Source of the DNA: Lucinisca nassula
Taxonomy: Eukaryota; Mollusca; Bivalvia; Lucinida; Lucinidae
NCBI GenBank assembly: GCA_963580285.1
Contig: OY757015.1
Location: forward strand, 131,626,717-131,690,716
DNA length: 64,000 bases
Direction of reading: 5' to 3'
The notes under the pieces are model-generated. The model was not told where the DNA came from and made no database searches. It saw only the letters and a program-made list of their open reading frames with translations. Every line of letters starts with the position of its first letter. Within the stretch, counting starts at the first letter, position 1. A program made the position numbers and the translations under genes. Positions 30,785-41,989 of this stretch are shown here, piece after piece.

Positions 30785-30854
<70 letters not shown>
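30468..30854 (+). mobile_element. tRNA-headed SINE with (CA)n tail
   Basis: The head is CCCCGATAGCTCATTTGGTA...GATTCGTTCCC. The body includes CAGTGTCAGGATAATGTGAC, and it ends GTTGAAAGCGACGTTAAACC followed by a (CA)n run of ~33 units at 30788-30854. A minus copy is at 46974-47303. The ACGTTAAACC end is shared with SINE-C. Confidence 0.8.
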
Positions 30855-30857
<3 letters not shown>

Positions 30858-31960
30858 ATTATTAAAATAATATTACATGTACATTAGACATAACACGTTA
30901 CATAGGTGATGCCAGAGTTTTACTGATCGAAGCGTACGAATAAATGTGCTCATAGTAAGAAAATGATTTTGCTCGCAGAACCCGCACGCCATAGACCCAA
31001 CATCTCATGATAGAACGTACGAACATCTACACTCGGAAGCATTCCTCTGAAGACCATTCCGTGGGAAAATGAATCATCTTCCACATATCTCCATATATGT
31101 GGAAGGAACTGAAAAGTATTAAAAATGTCTTTGCGATACACACATTCAGAAACGAATTATAACAAAAATACACCGCGACAGAAGAACCGCCTTGGAACGG
31201 TCAGGTTTTAGTGGGACCTCTAAGTCAGAACATAATACCGTGTGCGTCTAAGTTCTTCCCTTTTTATGCAACTTTTCAACTTAACGATTAAAGCTGACAT
31301 TCTGTCAAGTAGCACATTATGCTATAATTTGGGTAGGTGTGTGGCATCATAAAGCGTCGTAAACCCTGAAATTTTTAACTACCAATATTCTCTCGTGAAG
31401 CTCACTGCTTTCAAATCTCAAACACAATAAAACACTACAAACGAATAAGTCTATTAGTTTCTTGTTTTTTTTTCCATTTACATAGACTGTACATCCGACG
31501 TGCACCTACAATATGTGTTTAAGGGGCTGAAACAAGAATAATATTGTATGCGCCTGTCAACCTCATTTTTTGTCTATATGTAAAATGGAGTTTATAGGTG
31601 TTCTTTACCTGATGAGTTACCACATCGAGAAGTGTTACGACGGAGAAACAAAAACAAAAAGTGAAAATACAGACTTGAAAAACAAGTCAATCACCCCAAC
31701 TAAATGAGTTTTCCCTTAATGGCGAAAGGGCAATCCTTTTCATGTCTTTTCACTTTTTAGGGGAACCTGTTTACTGAAGGTATCGACAACATAATCTTTA
31801 CTTTTGTTTTCAAGCACATCATATTATTTAATAGAATGGGTGAAAAAACATGCACTATGCAGTATTTTGAATTATCAAATTTTGAAATATCGAAGTATTG
31901 AAAACCAACAGGACTGTATACAAACAAACAAACGTAAAAATAAGTGATTGGATTTTTCAG
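30855..31960 (+). other. Intronic sequence with a repeat D fragment
   Basis: 31130-31205 is a piece of repeat D (GATACACACATTCAGAAACG, CCGCCTTGGAACGGTCAG). A family A-like block lies around 31540-31620. No exon is supported. Confidence 0.4.
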
Positions 31961-32104
31961 TAGAAGTGTTTCACCCCTGGGGCGAGTGTACAACATCCTG
32001 TGGCGGAGGAACACGATTACGGACAGGACGGTGCTGCGCCAGTAGGTGTACCAAAGTTGTTCACGAGACAGAGAACTGCAATACACATGTCTGTCCATTA
32101 CAAG
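31961..32104 (+). CDS. TSP1/chitin-binding-like gene, exon 3: thrombospondin type-1 repeat
   Basis: The exon is bounded by GATTTTTCAG and CAAG/GTATTT, 144 nt, phase 1 at both ends. This is the symmetric class typical of shuffled extracellular domains. It encodes EVFHPWGECTTSCGGGTRLR, then TGRCCASRCTKVV and ENCNTHVCPLQ. The CTTSCGGG motif fits the TSP1 core and the O-fucosylation consensus CxxSCxxG. The repeat is short and keeps only the third of the usual N-terminal Trp ladder (HPWGEC). It splices to the next TSP1 exon through a GAA (Glu) codon. Confidence 0.82.
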
Positions 32105-34212
32105 GTATTTGTAATTTTTATTACTTAAGTGGAATGGATACACCTTCAGGGGGAGGGGAAGTATTTTTGTCTTCCATATCAATGGGGATCAACTCTTAGA
32201 GGAAAGAATTTGCTTCTGAAGGGCAAATTCGTTCCCCTTAGAGTAGACCACTTTTGTAGTGGGACAGAGTTTATAGAAAAGCGAACAGGAAGTCAAGAAA
32301 GTTGTCTCCCTTTGAAAAATGGCGGACAAAATCTGCTCCTTGAGGTAGCTTAACACTAAATATTGCTGAGCCGGGGAACCAGCACTTTGGGACAGAAGAT
32401 TTGATAGGGGATCAAATACCAGCTGTGCATTTCATTGGTTATATAGGCTGGATTTATTTCATTTTAAGAAAAGGGTACTTATAGCAAAACAAAATAATAG
32501 ATGCTTTGCAATTATATCTGCAAGCCCAAAAATATTGCTGCCACATTTTCATGGTCACCCCTTTGAGAAAAAATTGCCCTGTTATTCACTGCAGCGCTAC
32601 ACATCAACAATATGGCGGTCAATAGCTCAAAAAGGAGACGGGCTACATGTGGACTTTTTCTTTGGGATTTATTCAGCTAGAGTTGCTTTACAAACCACCA
32701 AGGTTTGAAATATTTTGCATGTACAGTTTTTGTTGGAGATGGAAAAATGTTACTATTGTCGTCTATGGAAAATATTTAGTGGTAAGCTCCCTTGAAGGGA
32801 AATGGCTACATTTTCCAGTGAGACAAAAAAAAAACAAATTCGCGGTTGGGCGGATGAATATGTCTTGTATCTGTCGGCATGTAGGCATCAAGCTGATATC
32901 GATAGGTGTGCTTTAGATTCAACTGGTGCGGTGGAGGGAGCTAAGTTTTGTTTCCTGTGTTCTTATCCAAATTTTTCTGTGGGTACTCTGTTAAACCACT
33001 GGGACCAGGCTGGTGATAGTCTAACCACCGTACCTGCTGGTAGATCCTGTCTCTTGATCTATAGTTTTGCTAGCGCAACCGGAACCCGTGCAGCAGAGGT
33101 ATGGGGCTCAGACATAGGAATATGTGTCCTGTACGCGACATGCAGTGAGCTGCGCAGGCCACCTATATACACACAACTCTGACATATGACAAAAACACCT
33201 TCTGTCCCACAACTACGTTACTATAGCAAATAGGAAAGGCGGAGTGATTTTTCAACATGCCCATGATCCTGAATGTCTGTAAACTGATCTCATTTCGATG
33301 TTTACAAAAAACAGATATCATATCTATGACGTGTCCAAAATAATTATAGCGCTATGAAAAATAAAAATGAAGGCAATGATCAGGAATCGATATAATTAAC
33401 CCACAGCTTCCATCAGAGACACCAAGGGAAAGAAACACATGAAACAACTAGACCCTAATGGAAACATCACTAGCGGAAAGCCAAAAGGACAGTTACTCTC
33501 CCACAAAATGACCAGTTGGCTTGTATAACCGGTACACTCAAAGACAGGCCATAACAAAAATAAACCACGACAGAAGAATCGCCTTGGAACGGTCAGTGAA
33601 ACGAATTCCACTTGGGGGCTTAAATCGATTTTACGTGGCTACAATCCTCGCCCTTACCGTCCGTCGCGATTTAGACAAATAATATATTCAGTCCAAATGA
33701 AGGCCTCCTAACTCATCAGTGCAACAACTTTGAAAACTCTTCGAGCCTTTAAAAATCATCTTTCTCCGAAATGGGACCCGCTTTTGATGAGATTTCAAGA
33801 AATGTCTATGACAGGGGAGGAAAACAATTTATATTTAAGTGATCTCTGTTACAAATATGTTTACTCACAAACTATATTTCAAGTAACTTACAAGGCACAC
33901 TTCATCGCGGCATAGCCCTCAACTTCATCGGGGACCAAGAACTGTTAATACATTAACAAATGAGTAACTCCTCTATCAGAGATATTTGTTTTTGGCAAAA
34001 AAAAAATATATGTTTATTTGATTAAAAGAACCTCACATTTTTTGGCCATTACATATGATATGTAAGAACTCGTTTAACCTTTACCACTCGCTGGGCTAAT
34101 TCAGCAGACGACGAATTGTTGATTTATGTTTCTGCTGAAAAACAAAATACACAACATGGAGAGCGTTAACAAATCTCAAATGAATTGACCACCTGTATGT
34201 GTCTTTTTTCAG
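32105..34212 (+). other. Intron 3: repeats E and D, otherwise unassigned
   Basis: 32130-32350 is a plus copy of repeat E. 33355-33740 is a plus copy of repeat D. 32802-33182 holds a 126-aa frame (RGWADEYVLYLSACRHQAD...) that I cannot match to any family. It overlaps neither a splice-consistent exon nor a known element. Confidence 0.45.
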
Positions 34213-34410
34213 AAAATGTAGACGGTATGTGGAGTTCGTGGAGCGCATGGGTTGTTTCACCCTGCAGTTTGTCCTGTTGTGGCGGGACACAGAGCCGGAC
34301 TAGGACACGGGGGTGTACCAATCCTCCGCCAGCTGGTATCGGGCTCGACTGTGTCGGTGATAATACAGAAACCGAGACGGGGTTCAGCTGTAATACACAT
34401 ATGTGTCCAC
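34213..34410 (+). CDS. TSP1/chitin-binding-like gene, exon 4: thrombospondin type-1 repeat
   Basis: The exon is bounded by TCTTTTTTCAG and CCAC/GTATGT, 198 nt, phase 1-1. It encodes [32 protein letters not shown] and, at the C-terminal end, [10 protein letters not shown]. It has the full W-x-x-W-x-x-W ladder (C-mannosylation type sites), CSLSCCGG and an RTRTRGC strand, so this is a canonical TSP1 repeat of about 60 residues. The last base joins TT of the exon at 45962 to make CTT (Leu). The intron that follows is ~11.5 kb and holds several nested transposons. Confidence 0.88.
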
Positions 34411-34439
34411 GTATGTACTAGATAACGATTTTTATTATG

Positions 34440-34949
34440 TCTCCTTGCTCTGTTTGTTTGTTTCTAATGCCCCAAACTTCGCCCCGACAACTTCAACGAA
34501 GTTGGCTTTGAAGTTGGCGGGGCATATTACTTCTGGGTTGTTCGTCCGTCCGTTCGTCACACTTGTTGGTACATAGGGTAATTTGGGAACCATGCATGTT
34601 AAGATTTTGAAATTTTTATATGGATTCTTCACGAGAAATTAGGTGTCACGTATTTTTTCTCTTCGGGATTATGCCCCTTTCCTGTGTTATGACCCCTTGC
34701 AAAATATAAGGATGCTATCTTGTCAGCGAAATATCTAAAATGCATTAAAGCTAAAACCTTGACACATAGTGAATCGATTGGTTGTGAGGAGTATATGATC
34801 TGATTAACTTTTGAATAAATTTTGAACAATAATTATTGCCCTTTAAAAATTTAGGCATTTTAACCTTGTCAGCAAAATAAAAACTGTTGGGGCTAGATCC
34901 TTGAAACTTCATGAATTGGTTTTTAATGATAAGTAGATAAAGTGATTAA
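34440..34949 (-). repeat. Pearl/HINE-like array, proximal part
   Basis: Read on minus, this has an ACGG-type tract (CGTCCGTCCGTTCG at 34543 on plus), an inverted GCCCCGCCAACTTCAA / TTGAAGTTGGCGGGGC palindrome and core repeats (GTGAGG..GATCTGATTAACTTTTGAAT) of ~150 bp. The array resumes at 39030 after the LINE insertion. Confidence 0.6.
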
Positions 34950-35060
34950 CGAGATTATTGAGATTATTGAGATTACTGAAAACGAAATCAAAGATATAAT
35001 CGATACTTTAAATGTTAATAAGGCTTCCGGACCTGATCTCATAAGTAATAAAATGATAAA
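34923..35060 (+). repeat. 138-bp direct repeat, left copy
   Basis: TTAATGATAAGTAGATAAAG through TAATAAAATGATAAA is repeated almost exactly at 36845-36982. It covers the LINE integration site plus the first ~110 bp of the LINE. The two copies flank the duplicated segment 35058-36844. Confidence 0.85.
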
Positions 35061-35067
35061 TGTTTAT

Positions 35068-35640
35068 CGGCCGAAATAGATTTGGCTGCATGCTGCTTCT
35101 GTGCAGAGCTAAAACCGACCAACATTTTGAGTACTGATTTGTTTGTTTGATTTGAGGTTTAACGTCCCCGTCAACATTGTATAGGTCATTTTGGAGACGT
35201 TGCTTTCAATTTTATGGGACTTTTACCCGACATTGAGATGAAATGACATCTCAATCCCTGCTGCCCAATGAAACCAAGAGGGTTTATAAGCATGGACGGG
35301 CCGACTCGCATCGGTTTGCCTGGGCAGGCTGAGATCCTTTAAGCGGTTTACCAGTACTCGTGTCCGGAGCGGTTTCAACTCTGCGTGGAAGCATCATGCA
35401 GCCCATCTATTTCTTAACGCCCCGATGGGCGGGGGCCATTTGAGTACTGGTAAACCTTTTAGAAGGTCTAGGCCAGCGCAGGAAAAGTGGTGCGAGTCGG
35501 ACTGTCCCTTAACACCAGTGGTTTCTTCGGGCAGTAGGGCTTGAGCTGTTATTTTAACTCAATGTCGGGCAAAAGTCCCACAAAATCGAAAAAATCGCTT
35601 CCAAACTGACAAGGACCTAAACCTCAAGACAAGCAAATAC
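35068..35640. mobile_element. Compound of three SINE-C pieces
   Basis: A short plus head fragment (35068-35135), a minus copy (35137-35443) and a plus copy (35440-35640) lie end to end. The compound is also present at 40838-41410 through the duplication. Confidence 0.7.
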
Positions 35641-35878
35641 GGAACCACCTCGTATGTGAACACATACAAACCAATGCCAATTTTGTTTCTATCATGCCGA
35701 GCTTGACTGAAATGGTTATGGCTAAAATGATAACGGTTATGTGGAGGTGTTGAAAATATATACTTTTTCTACATGAAAATGAAATCCATTTTATGCAGAG
35801 ATTGCAACAAATGGATATTTCTTGTATTTTTAAGGTTCAGCCTATCATTAGGCTACGCGTCAGATCAACAAGTTTTTT

Positions 35879-36153
35879 CATCACGAAAACACGTCTATAT
35901 AAATTTGACCCCCTCAAACCCCATTTTTATATAGTAAAACTGGTTTGCAGGGGTATACATTATTTTTCTTGTTTCTGCTCAAAAACATGGATTGTGGGTA
36001 ACCGTCAGAACCGCGTCGAGGCGGTTCTAACGAGTATCCACGAACTATGTTTTGAGCTGAAATAAGACAAATATTTGAAAGTTTTCATCTGGAAATGTTT
36101 ATGGTTCGGTGGTAAAATTTACAATGATTTTGTATAGACGTGTTTTCGTAATG
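35879..36153. mobile_element. MITE family A, complete copy
   Basis: Ends CATCACGAAAACACGTCTAT and ATAGACGTGTTTTCGTAATG are inverted repeats. The central hairpin (AGAACCGCGTCGAGGCGGTT) is intact. Duplicate at 41649-41923. Confidence 0.8.
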
Positions 36154-36289
36154 GTAATGAACAACCCTGTAAACACCACTTTATACAGAGGAAATTTGGG
36201 TATACAGGGGTCGATACTACGAGGACTGTTCAAATATGAATGCAACTAAGCACATAAAAATGATTCCGTGATAGATTTTGATGAAAAAT

Positions 36290-36829
36290 TTATTTTGTCC
36301 CCTGAAAGTATTCCCCTTTAACAGATATACAAACTTTCAGTCTTCTGATCCAATCATTGAATGCATTTTGGTAGTCTTTTCGAGGTATACTATGAAGGCA
36401 CTGGAATATTGCAGAACCGAGGTGTTTGTGCTGTACAAATTTTCGACCAGAAAGGTATTTTTTCAGCCGCGGGAACAAAAAAAAGTCACACGGGGCAAGG
36501 TCAGGGGAATACGGGGGGGGGGGGTGAGGGAGTTCAACAACCTTTTCCTGCTTCAGATAGTCTTGCAGAATGAACGTCTTGTGCGATGACGCATTGTCAT
36601 GTAGCAATCTGACAATGGCCAAACCAGTTGCGGGTCTTCGTTCTTTGAAATATTTCTTCAATTTTCGAAGAACTTTATTATTGTAAAACTTCGCATTTAC
36701 AGATTTGCCTTTAGGCACAGCAACCTGAATGCCGGGCCCTGATTTGAAAAGAATATGGCATACATTACCTTCTTGACGCTCATGGTCCGCTTTGCAATGC
36801 ATGGTATTTTGCAATACTTTGTTGCCCAT
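36290..36829 (-). pseudogene. Mariner transposase 3' fragment inside the duplicated segment
   Basis: The minus frame holds the C-terminal ~180 codons: VAVPKGKSVNAKFYNNKVLR, LLHDNASSHKTFILQDYL, PPYSPDLAPCDFFLFPRLK and KDYQNAFNDWIRRLKVCI. It keeps the second and third catalytic Asp, but a poly-C/G run adds two Pro between them (spacing 36 instead of 34 residues). The N-terminal part was never copied, because the duplication breakpoint falls at 36844. Confidence 0.85.
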
Positions 36830-36844
36830 ATTTTGTTCTGAATC

Positions 36845-36982
36845 TTAATGATAAGTAGATAAAGTGATTAACGAGATTATTGAGATTATTGAGATTACTG
36901 AAAACGAAATCAAAGATATAATCGATACTTTAAATGTTAATAAGGCTTCCGGACCTGATCTCATAAGTAATAAAATGATAAA
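36845..36982 (+). repeat. 138-bp direct repeat, right copy
   Basis: Second copy of 34923-35060. From here the LINE sequence continues without interruption. Confidence 0.85.
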
Positions 36983-39027
36983 ACATGTATCAGGCCCTAT
37001 TTCGAAACCATTGTGCATAGTTATTAATCGCTCAATGAACGAAGGCATCTATCCAGACATTTGGAAATTTGGCAGTATTGTTCCCATCTATAAAAAAGGA
37101 GATAGGACAATGCCGTCAAATTACAGACCTGTACAACTTATTAGTAACTTAGGTAAAATTCACGAACGTGTTGTGTTTAAACATTTGTATAACTTTCTGT
37201 AGAGTAATAACCTTATATATAACTATCAGTCAGGATTGAGGCCAGGACATTCGACAACATACCAACTCATCGACATCTATCATCATATATGCCAGTCCTT
37301 CGATGAAAAACAGTTTTCATGCATGATATTTTGTGACATTTCGAAGGCTTTCGACAAAGTTTGGCACCGTGGACTACTGATCAAATTACGACAAAATGGA
37401 ATCAAAGGATAACTATTAAAATGGTTATCTGCCTATCTATCGTCCAGATGACAAATAGTACAAATCAATTCTACTCCTTCACAGGTTCTTCATGTCTCTG
37501 CAGGAGTCCCACAGGGTTCTTTACTTGGTCCTTTGTTATTTCTTACATATATTAATGACATAACTGAGAACCTTTTAAGTTTAGTTCGACTGTTTGCAGA
37601 TGATAGTTCTCTCTTTTGTTCTGCACCAGACATTCATGACATCGAAGGTATCATGAACCATGACTTAGCTATTATCTCTGCATGGGCATCAAGATGGTTG
37701 GTGGACTTCCATCCAGAAAAGACTGAAGCGATCTTATTTTCCCTAAGATCTATACCAAATTTACCGGCACTTAATTTTAACAGAATTGCAGTCCAATTTG
37801 TAGACAGTCATAAACATTTAGGTATAACTCTTTCTAAAACGGGCCAATGGCATAGCCACATCGATAACATCTTAACATCTGCAAGTAAGACCATTGGTAT
37901 TATGAGAAAACTGAAATATACTTTTAGTCGTAAAGCCCTAAACCAAATGTATCTTTCATACATTAGACCTCTTAAAGAATATTCATCTGTTGTCTGGGAT
38001 GGCTGCACTGAGTATGAAAAGACATCCCTGGAGCGACTTCAAAATGAAGCTGCTCGGATTGTAACTGACCTAACACGTTCTGTCTCTATTGTTAATTTGT
38101 ACAGAGACTCGTTAGCAAACAGAAGACATTTTCAAAAGTTATGTTTTATGTACAAGGCTAGTAATAATCTTACGCCGAACTATATAACTGATATCATTCC
38201 ACCTACTGTTGGAGAAATATCAAATTATCCTCTTCGTAACCGAGATAACATTTCCACACCATACATTCGAACTGAAGTCTTTTCTAGATCTTGTGTGCCA
38301 TCATCTGTTCGGCTCTGGAACAATTTACGATCTGTATCTAAAGATTCGGACACATATACGTCTTTCAGATATTTGTTAAAAGAAGAAATGTTAAATGTTG
38401 CAATCGTTCCAGATTATTTTTCTGAAGGGAACAGAAAATTATCAATCTGGCATGCGCGAATTCGTAACAATTGCAGTGACCTGAAAAACGATCTCTACGA
38501 AAATCATTTGAACAACGAAAAAATGTGTACACGTGGAAGTGAAATTGAAGATTCTCACCATTTTTTCTTCGAATGCAATAATTATAACATTCAGAGAATA
38601 CTTATGTTTAGACAAACTCGCGCTTTTCACCCACTTAGTCTGGATACTTTACTGTATGGCAAACAATGTTTAACCAATGAACAGAATACTCTTCTTTTTC
38701 AGGCTGTTCATAGTTTTATCAAAGACACCAAGAGATTTACTTAATCTCTAAATTTGACATGCTCAAAAGCTATACTTGTTCCCATATCTGTGGTCGGCTT
38801 AGACACGTGAGAACATTGAGGGTCGCAAAAAGCACAGCACACTTTTCTACTCTTCCTTTATTTCCTTTCTCTTCTTTCGTCTAGTCTTCTCTGGTTGTAT
38901 CTTCACAATTGTTTATTTGCCATGTTGTTGCTTTGTATCTTTATTGTAGGGGAATGGCTGTAACTAATATTGCCAGAACTTGTAGCCCAACCCAATTGCT
39001 ATATCTAAAAAGGCAATAAAATATGTT

Positions 39028-39960
39028 TAATCGAGTGATTAACTTTAGAATACAGTCTGAAAACTGCTTCATGAGTTATGATCCTTTGTAAATATGGACA
39101 TTTTTACCTTGTCAGCAAAATATCTCAAAAACAGTTAGATCTAACCCTTGGTGTTTGGTGATTATATTGCTAGTTCTAATTACGTAAAAGGCATGATAAG
39201 CTATTGAATAGATTCTGGAAAATACTTCTTGACTTATGGCCCTTTATATGCTCGAGGCGGTTCTAACGTGTATACATTATCTATATTTTGAGCAGAAATA
39301 AGAAAAATATCACAATTTTTCATTTGAAAATTTTCTTTATTTTTGTGGTAAAATTGCCAATATATTCGAATAGGCGTGCTTTCGTAACGGTTCGAGCTAG
39401 AGCTTTGATATCTTATGGTTAGATCGCTTGTGCAAAGGAAATGACCTGATAAACTTTTTAATAATTTAATTTTGGGCATTTTTACCTTGACAGCAAAATA
39501 TTCTAAAACCCATTGGAGTTAGAGCCGTGGTATATAGTGATTGAATTGGTATAGTGATGAATAGATGACCTGAATAGCTTTTCAATAAATTCTGGAAACT
39601 ACTTCATGAGTTATGGCCCTTTGTAAATTTGGGCATTTTTACTTTGTCAGCAAAATATCCAAACAAAAACGGTTGAATCTGGAGTCTGGCTGTTTGATGA
39701 TTACATTACAGTTGATGAGTAGATGATCTGATGAACTGTTGAATAAAATTTAAAAATACTGCATGAGTTACAACCGTATATTAATTTAAACATGTTTATT
39801 CTTATTGTTTCTTGAGTTATGAGCAGTTCAGCATTTTGATATTGTAAACAAGATATCTCGAAAACAGTGTAAGTTATTGCCATGAAACGTGAACGGCTTA
39901 AAGGGAATGATGAGTAGAGAACCTGATTTACCTTTGAAAAATATTCGGATTTTTTTATTC
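39028..39960 (-). repeat. Pearl/HINE-like array, distal part, with a MITE fragment
   Basis: Several ~150-bp cores repeat ATTCTGGAAA-TACTTCATGAGTTATGG, CCCTTTGTAAATTTGGGCAT and TTGTCAGCAAAATAT. A 3' half of a family A MITE (GGCGGTTCTAACG to TAGGCGTGCTTTCGTAACG) is inserted at 39247-39401. Confidence 0.65.
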
Positions 39961-39961
39961 A

Positions 39962-40300
39962 GTCTATCTATCTATCTATCTTCTGATACTGCGTCGGTCA
40001 CATTTGACCATTACCGCAATTGTATATTACATACACTCCGGTTTGGCAGGATGAAAGCCTACACAGTAATCATGTAATTACGGTAGGGATCTTTAACCTG
40101 CACAGGGGATGGTTCTCCCTGCACAGGGTGCCTCCAGTTAACGTCCCGATCCGAAGGACGGTGCACTTTATGGCATTCATCCCTGCAAATGATGCCAATG
40201 GAGTGTGTTCGGACACCGAAATTTTATCGCCGCTGCCGGGGATCGAACCCGGGACCTCTAGCATCAGAGGCAAGTGCACTAACCACTGAGCTATCACGCT
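39962..40300 (-). mobile_element. tRNA-headed SINE with (GATA)n tail (minus)
   Basis: Short CTATCTATCTATCTATC tail at 39962-39980, B-box complement GGGATCGAACCC and A-box complement CCACTGAGCTATC at the right end. Confidence 0.8.
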
Positions 40301-40827
40301 ACACATGGCCTTTTGAAAATTTCGGCATTATTGGGCAAGCATAGGATGGGTGTATCGTGTTTTACAAACACAATTTCTAGTTGGTTTATTTCTTGGTTTG
40401 TTGTTTTGTTGATTGGACAACTTTAACATTGGTCACAACTTTTGAACCGTTTTTAATATAGAGCCTTCATATTTGGCATTTAGGTTCCTTGTGACAAAAC
40501 TTTTTGACCTATGACCTTGACATGACACAAACACATCTTGTTAATCTCTGTTAAAACCATTTCTCTGACAAAAGTATAATGCGTTTCTTATTTCTGCTAT
40601 AGAAAGGTGCTGAATAATTCTGCCCGATGGAAGCGGTACCCATAAGCTATGCTTTAGAGGAAAGGATATTGAAGCTTATGTTTAATTATGTATATCTCAC
40701 TTATATATCTATATATAAAATGGCGTTTATATAGGAATGCATCGGATGGATTTGTTATATGATGATTTGTTTTATAAAGTATTTTTGTTGTCATCTTGTG
40801 TGCCATTAATTACATTTTATCATCTTT
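40301..40827. other. Unassigned repeat-like sequence
   Basis: Contains a TTTTTGACCTATGACCTTGAC block reminiscent of pearl cores (about 40500-40525). No gene is seen. Confidence 0.35.
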
Positions 40828-41989
40828 AAATGTTTATCGGCCGAAATAGATTTGGCTGCATGCTGCTTCTGTGCAGAGCTAAAACCGACCAACATTTTGA
40901 GTACTGATTTGTTTGTTTGATTTGAGGTTTAACGTCCCCGTCAACATTGTATAGGTCATTTTGGAGACGTTGCTTTCAATTTTATGGGACTTTTACCCGA
41001 CATTGAGATGAAATGACATCTCAATCCTTGCTGCCCAATGAAACCAAGAGGGTTTATAAGCATGGACGGGCCGACTCGCATCGGTTTGCCTGGGCAGGCT
41101 GAGATCCTTTAAGCGGTTTACCAGTACTCGTGTCCGGAGCGGTTTCAACTCTGCGTGGAAGCATCATGCAGCCCATCTATTTCTTAACGCCCCGATGGGC
41201 GGGGGCCATTTGAGTACTGGTAAACCTTTTAGAAGGTCTAGGCCAGCGCAGGAAAAGTGGTGCGAGTCGGACTGTCCCTTAACACCAGTGGTTTCTTCGG
41301 GCAGTAGGGCTTGAGCTGTTATTTTAACTCAATGTCGGGCAAAAGTCCCACAAAATCGAAAAAATCGCTTCCAAACTGACAAGGACCTAAACCTCAAGAC
41401 AAGCAAATACGGAACCATCTCGTATGTGAACACATACAAACCAATGCCAATTTTGTTTCTATCATGCCGAGCTTGACTGAAATGGTTATGGCTAAAATGA
41501 TAACGGTTATGTGGAGGTGTTGAAAATATATACTTTTTCTACATGAAAATGAAATCCATTTTATGCAGAGATTGCAACAAATGGATATTTCTTGTATTTT
41601 TAAGGTTCAGCCTATCATTAGGCTACGCGTCAGATCAACAAGTTTTTTCATCACGAAAACACGTCTATATAAATTTGACCCCCTCAAACCCCATTTTTAT
41701 ATAGTAAAACTGGTTTGCAGGGGTATACATTATTTTTCTTGTTTCTGCTCAAAAACATGGATTGTGGGTAACCGTCAGAACCGCGTCGAGGCGGTTCTAA
41801 CGAGTATCCACGAACTATGTTTTGAGCTGAAATAAGACAAATATTTGAAAGTTTTCATCTGGAAATGTTTATGGTTCGGTGGTAAAATTTACAATGATTT
41901 TGTATAGACGTGTTTTCGTAATGGTAATGAACAACCCTGTAAACACCACTTTATACAGAGGAAATTTGGGTATACAGGGGTCGATACTA
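40828..41989 (+). repeat. Source or sister copy of the 1.79-kb duplication, left part
   Basis: Includes the SINE-C compound (40838-41410) and a family A MITE (41649-41923). It runs directly into the complete mariner element. Because sequence continuity is kept at the right side, this is the likely donor of 35058-36844. Confidence 0.75.

Larger units (their letters stand above)
35058..36844 (+). repeat. 1.79-kb segment duplicated from 40828-42620
   Basis: Near-identical to 40828-42620 (offset 5770) with few base changes and poly-G length differences. It contains SINE-C fragments, a full family A MITE (35879-36153) and the left ~625 bp of the mariner (36220-36844). It stops abruptly inside the mariner gene and is flanked by the 138-bp direct repeats. 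Confidence 0.88.
34950..39027 (+). pseudogene. Non-LTR retrotransposon (jockey/CR1-like RT), split and broken
   Basis: The element is 5'-truncated and inserted in the pearl-like array with a ~10-bp target duplication, AGTGATTAAC, at about 34940 and 39032. Reading from 36864: NKASGPDLISNKMIK, NYRPVQLISNLGK, then a stop at 37200-37202. Next come QSGLRPGHSTTYQLID and FCDISKAFDKVWHRGLL, two further stops, GVPQGSLLGPLLFLTYIND, and FADD near 37595. A long open frame to 38744 ends in a Cys/His-type tail (HHFFFEC). The 3' UTR runs to AATAAAATATG at about 39018. Three stops plus the 1.8-kb insertion at 35058-36844 make it inactive. The residues fit the jockey/CR1 group; I do not resolve the clade. Confidence 0.85.

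Noticed and set aside
36278..36589. Plus-strand 103-aa frame
   Set aside because: Antisense shadow of the mariner transposase.
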